Source: Halomonas dongshanensis
GTDB lineage: Bacteria > Pseudomonadota > Gammaproteobacteria > Pseudomonadales > Halomonadaceae
DNA length: 64,000 nt
NCBI RefSeq assembly: GCF_024790395.1
Contig: NZ_JAJISC010000010.1
Coordinates: forward strand, 42,940 to 106,939
Direction of reading: 5' to 3'
Made by a program: the position numbers and the translations under genes. Shown here piece after piece: positions 9,230 through 18,600 of this stretch (position 1 is its first letter; every line of letters starts with the position of its first letter). Under the pieces are notes generated by a model. It ran no database searches. It was given only the letters and a program-made list of their open reading frames with translations, and was not told the origin of the DNA.

Positions 9230-10144
9230 ATGTGTGGAATTGTCGGGCTTTATTTGAAAAATCAGAAGCTTGAAAGCGATCTGGGAGCGTTGTTCGCGCC
9301 CATGCTGGAGGCCATGACCGACCGTGGGCCGGATAGCGCTGGCTTTGCCGTATACGGCGACGAGTATGCATCAGGCATCAAGCTTACCCTTCAAGGCGAT
9401 GCGGCGATGGACTGGGAGGCGCTGGCTAAGCGTTTTGAGAGCACGCTGGGCCCCGTCGATGGTTGGTTCACCAATGCCGATGTGGGCGTGTTCAAACTGG
9501 GCGTCGATGAGCGTTTCGCGCTCGCTTGGTTAGCCGAGAACGCCCCCGAGGTGCGCGTGCTGAGCGCGGGTCAAAGCATCGAAATCCTGAAGGGGGTAGG
9601 GCTTCCGAACGACGTGGCTGAACGCTATGGCCTGGCGGGAATGAAGGGTAGTCACGCCATTGGCCACACCCGGATGGCCACCGAAAGCGCGGTGACGCTG
9701 GAAGGCAGTCATCCTTTCTCCACGGGGCTCGATCTGTGTTTGGTCCACAACGGCTCGCTCTCTAATCACAACTGGCTACGCAGCAAGCTCAAGCGCGCGG
9801 GTATCAGCTTCAAGACCGATAACGATTCCGAAGTTGCCGCTGGGTATCTGACATGGCGCATGGCAAAAGGTGACTCTCTCACCCAGGCGCTCAAAGGCGC
9901 TCTCAACGATCTGGATGGTTTTTTCACCTTTACCGTGGGTACTCAAGACGGCTTTGCTGTAGTGCGCGATCCCATCGCCTGTAAGCCCGCCGTCATCGCC
10001 GAAACCGACGACTATGTCGTCATGGCGTCGGAGTACCGCGCCCTGGCCAAGCTGCCGGGAATCGACAAGGCGCGGGTGTGGGAGCCTGAGCCTGGCAAGA
10101 TTTATGTATGGGAACGCAGTGTGGCTAACGTGGAGGCAGCATAA
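9230..10144 (+). CDS. glxB: Class II glutamine amidotransferase, GltB N-terminal-domain-like (GlxB / MgsA type)
   Basis: 304 residues. A stand-alone Ntn amidotransferase domain: Cys2 after the initiator Met (MCGIVGLYLK) would become the catalytic N-terminal nucleophile that releases ammonia or methylamine from a glutamine-type amide. Further family features are TDRGPDSAGFAVYGDE, GHTRMATESAV and LCLVHNGSLSNHNWLR. It lies 45 nt after glnT and 2 nt before glxC. Together with the next two genes it forms a split glutamate-synthase large subunit, the arrangement of N-methylglutamate synthase MgsABC. Ammonia release from glutamine is the alternative role. Confidence 0.88.
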   Translation: MCGIVGLYLKNQKLESDLGALFAPMLEAMTDRGPDSAGFAVYGDEYASGIKLTLQGDAAMDWEALAKRFESTLGPVDGWFTNADVGVFKLGVDERFALAWLAENAPEVRVLSAGQSIEILKGVGLPNDVAERYGLAGMKGSHAIGHTRMATESAVTLEGSHPFSTGLDLCLVHNGSLSNHNWLRSKLKRAGISFKTDNDSEVAAGYLTWRMAKGDSLTQALKGALNDLDGFFTFTVGTQDGFAVVRDPIACKPAVIAETDDYVVMASEYRALAKLPGIDKARVWEPEPGKIYVWERSVANVEAA

Positions 10145-10146
10145 CG

Positions 10147-10824
10147 ATGACGACCTATGATCTTTCGACCGATAGCCTACGCGCGCTCAATCAGGCCCTA
10201 CATGAAGAAGAAATCAGTGCACGCGAATGGCGCATTACTCATCCCGACGGGGCGCACAACATCGCCTGCGGCGTCAACGACGCGCTGTGTATCGATATCG
10301 ATGGTCATGTCGGCTACTACTGCGCGGGCATGAACCAAAAAGCCCAGATCACCATTCACGGTAACGCTGGCGTGGGCGTGGCCGAAAATATGATGTCGGG
10401 CTGCGTGCGGATCAAAGGTGATGCCTCCCAGTCGGCGGGCGCCACGGCGCATGGCGGGCTATTGGTGATCGAAGGCAATGCGTCGGCGCGCTGCGGCATC
10501 TCGATGAAGGGCGTGGATATCGTCGTTAAAGGCAATATCGGACCCATGAGCGCCTTTATGGGACAAGCCGGTAACTTGGTCGTGTGTGGCGATGCCGGTG
10601 AGGCTTTGGGCGATTCGCTGTACGAGGTGCATATCTACGTCAAAGGCGAGGTCGCCTCGCTTGGCGCCGACTGTGTGCAAAAGGAGATGCGCCAAGAGCA
10701 CGTCGATGAGCTGGCGCAGCTGCTGAGCCGCGCCGGGCTCGATGACGATCCGGCCAGCTTCAAGCGCTACGGCTCCGCCCGCGAGCTCTATAACTTCAAA
10801 GTCGACAACGCCACCGCCTACTAA
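10147..10824 (+). CDS. glxC: GltB C-terminal beta-helix-like subunit (GlxC / MgsB type)
   Basis: 225 residues consisting almost wholly of the right-handed beta-helix (GXGXG) domain that closes the large subunit of glutamate synthase. Glycine-rich turns recur regularly: GNAGVGVAENMMSGCVRIKG, GGLLVIEGNASARCGISMKG and VVKGNIGPMSAFMGQAGNLV. It has no catalytic residues of its own and presumably holds the amidotransferase and FMN subunits together. Spacing of 2 nt from glxB and 43 nt to glxD indicates one transcript. Confidence 0.88.
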   Translation: MTTYDLSTDSLRALNQALHEEEISAREWRITHPDGAHNIACGVNDALCIDIDGHVGYYCAGMNQKAQITIHGNAGVGVAENMMSGCVRIKGDASQSAGATAHGGLLVIEGNASARCGISMKGVDIVVKGNIGPMSAFMGQAGNLVVCGDAGEALGDSLYEVHIYVKGEVASLGADCVQKEMRQEHVDELAQLLSRAGLDDDPASFKRYGSARELYNFKVDNATAY

Positions 10825-10867
10825 GCAGGGCGCGTTTAGGGTCAATGGAATTTCAGGAGCGTTCATT

Positions 10868-12193
10868 ATGACCGATACAGTTTTCAACCCCGCCCTGCGT
10901 GAATCGGCAACGTTCGGGCGCGATGTCATCGCCGAGATTCAGCGCGCTGCCGATACCGGCATCTACGACATTCGTGGCTGGGGCGCCAAGCGTAAGGTGC
11001 CTCACTTCGATGACCTGCTGTTTCTTGGAGCGAGCATGTCGCGTTATCCGTTGGAAGGCTACCGCGAGAAGTGCGGTACCGAGGTGACGCTAGGCACGCG
11101 CTACGCCAAGAAGCCCATCGTCATCGATACCCCGGTGACCATTGCGGGTATGAGCTTCGGCGCGCTCTCTGCGCAAGCCAAAGAGGCATTAGGTCGCGGC
11201 GCTTCGGAAGTAGGCACCTCGACCACGACCGGCGATGGCGGCATGACCGCTGAAGAGCGTGGTCAATCGTCCAAGCTGGTTTATCAGTATCTGCCTTCGC
11301 GTTACGGCATGAATCCTGACGATCTACGCAAGGCCGATGCCATCGAAGTGGTGCTGGGGCAGGGAGCCAAGCCAGGCGGCGGTGGCATGCTGCTGGGGCA
11401 AAAAATCTCGGATCGCGTAGCCGCCATGCGCACGCTGCCCAAAGGCATCGACCAGCGTAGCGCCTGCCGTCACCCTGATTGGACCGGCCCTGACGATTTG
11501 GCGATCAAGATTGCCGAACTGCGTGAAATCACCGACTGGCAGGTGCCGATCTACATTAAAGTGGGTGCAACGCGTACCTATTACGATGTGAAATTGGCGG
11601 TCAAGGCCGGTGCCGACGTCGTGGTGCTGGATGGCATGCAGGGCGGCACCGCTGCAACGCAGGATGTCTTCATTGAGCATGTGGGTATTCCAACCATGGC
11701 AGCGATCCCTCAAGCCACCCAGGCACTGCAAGAGATGGGCGTGCATCGCGAGGTTCAGCTCATCGTGTCAGGCGGTATTCGTAACGGCGCCGATGTCGCC
11801 AAAGCCATCGCGCTAGGTGCCGATGCCGTCGCTATCGGCACGGCAGCGCTGATCGCTTTGGGCGATAACCATCCGCGCTTCGAGGAGGAGTACCGTAAGA
11901 TCGGTTCGGCAGCGGGCTTTTACGATGACTTTCAGGAGGGTAAGTGCCCCGCCGGCATCTCCACGCAGGACCCCGCGCTCAGCCAGCGTCTGGACCCAGT
12001 GGCGGCAGGCAAACGCCTAGCCAACTACCTGCGTGTCATGACCCTGGAGGCGCAGACGCTGGCGCGTGCCTGCGGTAAATCGCACCTGCACAACCTGGAG
12101 CCCGAAGATCTGGTGGCGCTGAACGTCGAAGCGGCTGCCATGGCGCGCGTGCCGCTAGCGGGTACCAACTGGGTGCCTGGTCAAGCGTACTGA
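10868..12193 (+). CDS. glxD: FMN-dependent glutamate synthase central-domain subunit (GlxD / MgsC type)
   Basis: 441 residues from the ATG at 10868, which follows a CAGGAG site; an earlier in-frame ATG would overlap glxC by 80 nt and adds a non-homologous leader. The FMN TIM barrel of glutamate synthase shows PVTIAGMSFGALSAQAKEAL, TTTGDGGMTAEER, GQGAKPGGGGMLLG, VLDGMQGGTAATQDVF and SGGIRNGADVAKAIALGADA. In GltB the next segment carries three iron-sulfur cysteines before PVGVTTQ; here only the last remains (EGKCPAGISTQ), so no [3Fe-4S] cluster of that kind is expected. The reductive step would join 2-oxoglutarate to ammonia or methylamine. Followed by a strong terminator. Confidence 0.9.
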   Translation: MTDTVFNPALRESATFGRDVIAEIQRAADTGIYDIRGWGAKRKVPHFDDLLFLGASMSRYPLEGYREKCGTEVTLGTRYAKKPIVIDTPVTIAGMSFGALSAQAKEALGRGASEVGTSTTTGDGGMTAEERGQSSKLVYQYLPSRYGMNPDDLRKADAIEVVLGQGAKPGGGGMLLGQKISDRVAAMRTLPKGIDQRSACRHPDWTGPDDLAIKIAELREITDWQVPIYIKVGATRTYYDVKLAVKAGADVVVLDGMQGGTAATQDVFIEHVGIPTMAAIPQATQALQEMGVHREVQLIVSGGIRNGADVAKAIALGADAVAIGTAALIALGDNHPRFEEEYRKIGSAAGFYDDFQEGKCPAGISTQDPALSQRLDPVAAGKRLANYLRVMTLEAQTLARACGKSHLHNLEPEDLVALNVEAAAMARVPLAGTNWVPGQAY

Positions 12194-12263
12194 TCCGCCA
12201 CTTCACTCTATCACTTCACTCCATCCCTTCAATTGGGGTGGTTCTACCCCTCTCCTTCGCTTG

Positions 12264-12291
12264 GCCCTCATGCACGCATGGGGGCTTTTTT
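12264..12291 (+). terminator. Rho-independent terminator after glxD
   Basis: Stem GCCCTCATG / CATGGGGGC around a 4-nt loop (CACG) followed by a run of six T. One G-T pair in the stem. It ends the glnT-glxBCD transcript before amtB. Confidence 0.85.
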
Positions 12292-12411
12292 GTAATTTCA
12301 GCGCCGCTTCTTTGCTTTCATCGGCGCTTGATCTCGCCGTTTTATATTTGAAAACAGTAATTTAATCCTCTGCTTCGTTATGGGCTGTTGGCGTTGTGTT
12401 TTGCACCGCTT

Positions 12412-12428
12412 TAGGGAACCAAGCGTTT
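12412..12428 (+). promoter_or_regulatory. Possible NtrC half-site upstream of amtB
   Basis: TGCACC-GCTTT-AGGGAA has a perfect left half of the NtrC site and a poor right half. It is only about 50-60 bp from the amtB sigma-54 promoter, closer than usual. The rest of the 12292-12545 gap shows nothing else I can support. Confidence 0.3.
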
Positions 12429-12471
12429 TCTCACGGGGTTAAGCTAACGGTGGATAAGAACTTTTATTTAT

Positions 12472-12487
12472 TGGCACGAAACGTGCT
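12472..12487 (+). promoter_or_regulatory. Sigma-54 promoter for amtB
   Basis: TGGCACG-AAAC-GTGCT matches TGGCACG-N4-TTGCW except for one base. Predicted transcription start is near 12497, about 48 nt before amtB. amtB genes are classic NtrC/sigma-54 targets. The element is also a palindrome (GCACG-AAA-CGTGC). Confidence 0.78.
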
Positions 12488-12545
12488 GAGAGAACGGGAG
12501 GAACGCAAACAACAAAAGGATGTGACCTAACAAGGGGGCTTCACA

Positions 12546-13877
12546 ATGAATGACAGCGTTTTGGAAATATCCTACGCCTTGGATACCTTTTACTTTCTCG
12601 TCTGTACGGCCTTCGTCATGTTCATGGCGTGTGGTTTTGCCATGCTGGAGTCGGGGCTGGTCAGATCGAAGAACACCGTCGAAATACTCACCAAGAACGC
12701 GCTGCTCTACTCGGTGGCGTGTATCGTCTACCTCATCATCGGTTACAACATCATGTATCCGGCGGCGCCGTTGAGCGGCTTTATTCCTGGTCTAGAGCTC
12801 TTCTTGGGTAGCGACAATACCCTGGCCGATATCGCCGCAGGCGAAGACGCGCCTTACTACTCGTCGATGGCAGATTTCATCTTCCAGGCCGTGTTTGCGG
12901 CAGCGACCATGTCGATCGTCTCCGGGGCCATCGCCGAGCGAATGAAGCTGTGGCCGTTTTTGCTCTTTGCCGTGTTCATGGTAGCGGTCATTTATCCGGT
13001 CAGCGGTTATTGGAAGTGGGGCGGGGGCTTTCTCGACGTGCTCGGTTTCCAGGATTTCGCCGGTTCAGTGGTGGTGCACATGGCGGGGGCATCAGCGGCG
13101 CTGGCGGCGGTACTGTTGGTGGGCGCGCGCAAGGGGCGCTATAGCGCCAACGGCCAGTCGCGAGCCATTCCCGGTGCCAATCTCCCCATCGCCATGCTGG
13201 GCATGTTCATTTTGTGGATGGGGTGGTTTGGCTTCAACGGCGGCTCGATGTTGAAAATCGCCAGCCTCGACGATGCCAACGCGGTAGCGCGTATTTTCGT
13301 CAATACCAACATGGCGGCAGCGGCAGGGATGGTGACGGCGGCTCTGCTGTATCGGCTCAAATTCGGCAAGGTCGACATGACCATGGTCATCAATGGCGCA
13401 CTGGCGGGACTGGTTTCGATCACTGCCGAGCCCTTGATGCCGACACCCGAGCTGGCCGTTCTCATTGGCGCTGTGGGTGGTGTCGTTGTTGTCTTCTCGG
13501 TATTGGCGCTCGACCGCGTGAAAATCGACGACCCCGTCGGGGCTATTTCCGTCCACGGCAGCGCTGGCATCTGGGGCATCGTGGCCGTCGTACTAAGCAA
13601 CCCTGACGCTACTCTGGCAACGCAGCTCGTGGGCACCCTGGTCATCTTTGCCTGGATGTTCGGCGCCAGCTTCCTGGTGCTCTGGTGCATCAAAAAGAGT
13701 GTGGGCTTGCGTGTCAGCGAGGAAGAAGAGCTCGAAGGCATGGACCTTCACGAATGCGGTATGTCGGCTTACCCCGAATTCGTTGCCTTCCAGGGCCAAG
13801 CAAGTGGCACACCTCACGCCACCCCCCGCGATGCCGTCGGTGACACCGTACCGCTCTCGAAACCGGCGCTGCGTTGA
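12546..13877 (+). CDS. amtB: Ammonium (or methylammonium) transporter, Amt family
   Basis: 443 residues with about eleven hydrophobic helices. Channel protein for NH3/NH4+; Amt proteins also carry methylammonium. Family signatures include FMACGFAMLESGLVRSKNT, DFAGSVVVHMAGASAALAAV and GWFGFNGGSM, and GAISVHGSAGIWGIVAV carries the second pore histidine. The long cytoplasmic tail after about residue 395 (VSEEEELEGMDLHECG) is typical of the Amt subgroup that ends in an acidic segment. It has its own sigma-54 promoter. No glnK gene follows, which is unusual, and its place beside the glnT-glxBCD operon fits uptake of an amine nitrogen source. Confidence 0.92.
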   Translation: MNDSVLEISYALDTFYFLVCTAFVMFMACGFAMLESGLVRSKNTVEILTKNALLYSVACIVYLIIGYNIMYPAAPLSGFIPGLELFLGSDNTLADIAAGEDAPYYSSMADFIFQAVFAAATMSIVSGAIAERMKLWPFLLFAVFMVAVIYPVSGYWKWGGGFLDVLGFQDFAGSVVVHMAGASAALAAVLLVGARKGRYSANGQSRAIPGANLPIAMLGMFILWMGWFGFNGGSMLKIASLDDANAVARIFVNTNMAAAAGMVTAALLYRLKFGKVDMTMVINGALAGLVSITAEPLMPTPELAVLIGAVGGVVVVFSVLALDRVKIDDPVGAISVHGSAGIWGIVAVVLSNPDATLATQLVGTLVIFAWMFGASFLVLWCIKKSVGLRVSEEEELEGMDLHECGMSAYPEFVAFQGQASGTPHATPRDAVGDTVPLSKPALR

Positions 13878-13977
13878 TGCTAAGTACGATAGGCGGTCTG
13901 ACACATGACATTACGCAAGCATTTCAAGGCTAACTATCGTACTCTTGAGACCCATTCCTATTTTAAAGAGAGACAAC

Positions 13978-14334
13978 ATGGGTGTTACCTATCAGGAAAG
14001 CAATGCACGCATGAGCCAAGTGGCGATCCACAACGGCACCGTATACTTGGCCGGTCAGGTACCTAGTGATGGTACTGCCGACATGGCAGGCCAGACCGAG
14101 CAGGTACTAGCGCGTATCGACCAGCTGCTGGCGCAGGCGGGTACGTCCAAGGAGCATCTGATCGCGGCTCAGGTCTGGGTGACCGATATGGGCCAATTCG
14201 ATCAGATGAATGCCGTATGGGATGCTTGGGTCGTGCCCGGTCGTCCGCCGGTACGCGCAGCGGTAGAAGCCAAGCTCGCTCGTCCCGAGTTCAAGGTCGA
14301 AATCATGGTAACGGCCGCGCTACCGCAGGTCTGA
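13978..14334 (+). CDS. RidA-family enamine/imine deaminase
   Basis: 118 residues from the ATG at 13978; an in-frame TTG at 13945 exists but the homologous part starts after the ATG. RidA proteins hydrolyse reactive 2-imino acids to keto acids and ammonia. Visible features: GTVYLAGQVPSD near the N-terminus, QVLARIDQLLAQAGTSKEHL, and the C-terminal block PGRPPVRAAVEAKLARPEFKVEIMVTA with the conserved arginine. It sits about 100 nt after amtB. Clean-up of imines made by the flavin oxidase or amine-transfer enzymes next door is a reasonable role. A strong terminator follows. Confidence 0.9.
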   Translation: MGVTYQESNARMSQVAIHNGTVYLAGQVPSDGTADMAGQTEQVLARIDQLLAQAGTSKEHLIAAQVWVTDMGQFDQMNAVWDAWVVPGRPPVRAAVEAKLARPEFKVEIMVTAALPQV

Positions 14335-14363
14335 CCTTCATTGCGCTCGAGAACGTAACGATA

Positions 14364-14399
14364 CACCGAATCCCAGCGTAGGCTGGGGTTCGGTGTTTT
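14364..14399 (+). terminator. Rho-independent terminator after ridA
   Basis: A 14-bp stem CACCGAATCCCAGC / GCTGGGGTTCGGTG with one G-T pair and loop GTAG, then TTTTA. It lies between convergent ridA and the aminotransferase; only the plus side has a T run. Confidence 0.88.
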
Positions 14400-14423
14400 A
14401 GGGCCCGGTATTAAGCGTATTCG

Positions 14424-15533
14424 TCAGCGGGCGTTCTGAATAGCCTGTTCTAGTGCGTCCAAACGCCCAGGCGTCAGCGCCTCCTCTACAGCGGTGATGC
14501 GGATCACGTTGGCAAGCGCTGGATGCGCAAGCCGCGCGACCAGTACGCCTTCAGCCAAGAGCGCTTGATGTATCTCGGCGGCAAGCTCCGCGCTTGCCAA
14601 GCGAATGCCGACGAAATTGGTGGCACTTGGGAGCACGTCAGCGCCCAGGGCACGAAAGTGCGCGGTGAGACGCTCCCTGCGCGCTTTTACGTCGTGGATG
14701 TGCTGATTCACTTCCTCCATGTGGTCGAGCACCACTTCGGCGGCGGCCTGAGTAAAGGAAGATACCGCGTAGTGAATACGCACTTTCATCATCATGGCGA
14801 GCACGGCGGCCTCGGCAATGGCGTAGCCTATGCGCAGCCCTGCCATGCCATGGGCTTTGGAGAGCGTGCGCAGGCGAATCACTCCCGGTAGCGCCCGAGC
14901 GGAAAACTCGCTTCCCGCATCGTCGCGAAAATCGCCGTAGGCCTCGTCGAGAAGCAACCAGCAGGTGTCAGGCAGCGTCTCACGCAGCGTCAGAATGGCG
15001 TCGTCATCGTGCAGGTGGCCGCTGGGGTTGTCCGGGTTGGCGAGATAGACGAGGCGGGCGCCCTCTCGATGCGCAGCCGCTGCCAGCGCTTCCAGATCCG
15101 GCGCGAGCACCCCCGGCGCTTCGCGGTAGGCAGGTTCGACAAGGCGGCAGCCCTGGCCTTGAGCGAAGTAACCGAAGGTTGGATAAGTGCCCGCGGTACA
15201 CACAACGCTATCGCCGACACCGCAGGTCGTACGCAGAGCCAGAGCAATCAGGCTATCGGCACCGGCATCCACCAGCATTTCGTCGAGGGCGATGCCCTGC
15301 TGCTGGCTTAACCGCTGGCGCACACCCAGCGCCTCGACATCCCCATAGCAGTAGGCATGCTCGGCCGCTGCATCGCCAAAGTGCGCGCGCAGGGCGCGAT
15401 GCGGCATATCGAGCCCTTCGTTGGAGCCCAACCGATGCGGAATCTCGCGCCCCAGGCGCCGCTCCAGCGCCTTGATGCCGGGAAAAGGGTTGGCGGGGCC
15501 TTCATTGAGTAAATGAGCGGGATAGCGGGGCAT
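14424..15533 (-). CDS. PLP-dependent aminotransferase, class I/II, HisC-like
   Basis: 369 residues, fold type I aminotransferase close to histidinol-phosphate aminotransferases. The PLP lysine is in RLRTLSKAHGMAGLRIGY (about residue 225), preceded by YLANPDNPSGH and the aspartate of LLLDEAYGDF. The C-terminus has NFVGIRLASAELA and a conserved arginine in ANVIRIT. No histidine-biosynthesis gene is near, so it probably serves another amino acid; the substrate cannot be read. It is divergent from the SMC-defence operon, with about 70 nt between the start codons. Start ATG at 15533. Confidence 0.85.
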   Translation of the reverse strand: MPRYPAHLLNEGPANPFPGIKALERRLGREIPHRLGSNEGLDMPHRALRAHFGDAAAEHAYCYGDVEALGVRQRLSQQQGIALDEMLVDAGADSLIALALRTTCGVGDSVVCTAGTYPTFGYFAQGQGCRLVEPAYREAPGVLAPDLEALAAAAHREGARLVYLANPDNPSGHLHDDDAILTLRETLPDTCWLLLDEAYGDFRDDAGSEFSARALPGVIRLRTLSKAHGMAGLRIGYAIAEAAVLAMMMKVRIHYAVSSFTQAAAEVVLDHMEEVNQHIHDVKARRERLTAHFRALGADVLPSATNFVGIRLASAELAAEIHQALLAEGVLVARLAHPALANVIRITAVEEALTPGRLDALEQAIQNAR

Positions 15534-15607
15534 GACGTCTCCTCGAACAATGCCTTAGACTGGCAGCATCATACTGTCAGTAAACATGCTTGACCAAGGG
15601 ACACCCC

Positions 15608-18600
15608 ATGGCACACCTGCTACGCATCGTGATGATTCACGGCCACCTGGAGGGGGTGGTCGAGCTGAGTGTGGATGGCCACACCAACATCTGCGGTACC
15701 AACGCCTCGGGCAAGACCACGCTGCAGCGGCTGGTGCCGGTGTTTTACGGCGAACTGCCCAACAAGGTGGTGCCGAAGACGCGGATGAAGTTCGATGCGT
15801 TCTATCTACCGCATCGCAACAGCTACCTTATCTACGAATACCGCCGCGAATCCGGCGCGCTGTGCCAGGCGGTGTTGACCCGCAAGGCAGAAGGCGGGGT
15901 GGAGTATCGCTTCGTCGCCGCGCCTTACGCCCCGGAGGACTACCTCATCGAAGGCGACAAAGGCGCGGTAGCGCTGGAGTACGCTCAGTGGGCCAACGGT
16001 TTGCGGCGGCGCAACGTTTCTATCTCCTCGAAGCTTTCGGCCACCTCCGAGTACCGCGCGGTCATCCAGAACGACTTCACCCCGACGCCAGGGTTGGCCA
16101 TGCACGGCAACCGCAAGGAGGCGTTAAAGCTTCGCCAGCTCGCCGCCCAATATAGCCTGGTGGCGCCGGAGCACCGCATTCGGCATATCGAAAAGCTGGT
16201 CTCGGCGGTGCACGCCAAAGAGGGCAAGATGGACACCCTCAAGACCATGCTGGCGGCGATCTTCGAAGAGGATGGCGTGGAGCTGCCGGTGACCCGCATC
16301 CGCAGCGCCAAGGCGCGCGAGTGGATCAACCAGATGCGTCAGTCGATGCGCCTGGAGCCGCTGCAGCGCGCGCTATCCCGGCTCAACGAGATCGACGGCG
16401 AGCTTGCCCACCTCGATACCACGCTCTGGCAGCTAAGGCCTCAGCTCGACGCCGATGCCAGCCGCACCGAGCGCGCCCTGGCCGATATCGACGCCGAGCG
16501 CGCCGAGCGCCAGCGCACCTTCGACGACGAAAAAAACACCTACGAGCAGGCCCGCGACGCCCGTAACGAAGAGCTCAGCGCTCTGGAGAGCGAGCTCAAG
16601 CAGGCCCAGCGCGACTTGAGCGACTTGCAGCAGCAGTTCGAAGCCTATGAGGCTGCCGACATGCCCGCGCTCTCGCGCGATCTCGATGCCTTGCCGCAAA
16701 AGCGCGAGCAGTTAGAGCAGTTGCAAGGCCATCTACGCACGCTGCAGGAGGCCGTGCAGGCAAGCCAGGCGCGCAAGGAGGAGCACCTGCGTGAGCTGGG
16801 CGACACCCTGGCTCGCCAGCGCGAAGAGGCCCAAGCGCTGATGGAGGCGTTGATGGAGGAGAAGGCCGCGCGCAAAGAGGCTCAGTGGGAGGCCCAGCGT
16901 GCCCTCGATGCTCGCCACCAGGCCGAGCGCGACGCCACCGAGGCAGGCTTTCAAGCCCAGTTGGCCGAAGGCGGCGAAGCGCTTGCCGAGCTCAAGGCAG
17001 CGCTAAGCCACGGTGGGCCAACGGCGGAGGAGAGCGAAGAAGCGGCGCTGGCCCAGGCGCGCCTCGATCAGGCCCAGAACGAGAGCCGCGCCGCCGCATT
17101 TCAGCTGGAGAGCCTGCGCCGCGAGCGCGACGCCTTGAAACACGAGCGCGACACCGCCGATACCGCCCACCGCGAGGCCAGACACGCCCTGCACGAGGCC
17201 CAGCGCCATAGCCAAGCGCTGCACCAGCAGCGCGACCCGGCCCAGGGCACGCTGCGCCACTTTCTGCGCTACCACGTACCGGGCTGGGAGCAGCGCCTGG
17301 GTAAGGTGATTGCCCCGGACTTGCTGGCGCGGCGCGACCTGGCTCCTGTCTTTGAGGAGCGAAAAGAAGAAGAGGGCGGCGCCAGCATCTACGGCGTCGC
17401 GCTCGATCTTAACGCCATCGCCCCGCCGGACTACGCCCAGGAAGAAGCCAGCCTGCTGGCCGCGATAGAAGCCGCCGCCGACGCAGTAGTCCGCGCCGAA
17501 GCGCTCGAGGCCAGCGCCGAGAAGCAGCTCAAGCGCCAGAGCGAGCGCCTGGCCGGGGCCGAGGAGGCCCTGAGCCAGGCGCAGCGTGGGCTCAAGCGAG
17601 CCGAAGAGGAGATTGACTACGCTCAGCAGGCCCGCCACCAGTGCCAGGAGCGCCATCGTGCCGCTCTTGATGCCCGCAAGCGCGAGCGCCAGGCGGCACT
17701 GGATGAACGCCAGGCGCTGCAGCAAGCGCTGCAAGACGAGCGCCAAGCCGCCCTGGATGCGCTCAGCGCCGCCTACCGCGCCGAAGCGCTCGAAGCCAAG
17801 GCCGATGCCGAAGGCCAGCTCGAAAGCCTGGATCGCCAGATCGATCAGTACCGCCAGCAGCAGGTAGCGCTCAAGGCGGAGTATCAGCGTCAGTGCGAAG
17901 AGCTCGAGCAGGCATTCGATCGCGAGCTCGCCGATCAGGGCGTCGACCCCGTCACCCTGCGCGACACCCGCGCGCGGCTGAGTGAGCTCGAGCGCCACAT
18001 TCGCCAAACGGCAGCGCGTCAGGAGGAGCTCGATGACTACCGCCGCTTCATGCGCGTGAGCTGGGGGCAGCGCAAGCCCGAGCTGATCGAGCAGGAGAGC
18101 CGGGTGACCCGCCAGCGCGACGACGCCAAGCGCCAGCGCGATCAAGCGCAGCAGCGCTTCCAGGCCACCAAGGCGGAGCATCAGCGCCAGACGAACGCCC
18201 TCGACGCCCAGCGCCGGGAGCACGCCGAGCTCTTGAACGAGCTGACCCCGCTGTTGAAACAGCTGGAGGAGCTTGCGCTATCTGCCGATGCCACGCCGCA
18301 AAGCGCACCCACCGGCGACCCCGCCGAGCGCCTGGCCCGCACGCGCCAGGCCTTGGCCCAGCGCGCCCAGGAGCGCGACGCCCTGCGCAAGGGCTGCCAA
18401 GAGGTGGAAAGCCAACTGATCAAGGGCGCCAGCGCCAGCTTCGTCGAGGCGCTGGAGAGCGAGCGCGCACGCCTCGATGATCCAGACGAGCCCCGCGCGC
18501 TGCTGCCGATTCTCGCGGGTATGCTTACTCTCCTCGAAGACCAGCAGCAACAGCTGGTGCAGCAGGGCCGTAACCTGAGCGACGACCTGGACAAGTTCTT

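Noticed and set aside
14424..15533. Histidinol-phosphate aminotransferase of histidine biosynthesis
   Set aside because: Family resemblance only; no his genes nearby, so the specific function is not claimed.
17003..18223. 406-codon open frame opposite the SMC ATPase
   Set aside because: Low-complexity Leu/Ala/Gly-rich mirror of the coiled coil, no family features.
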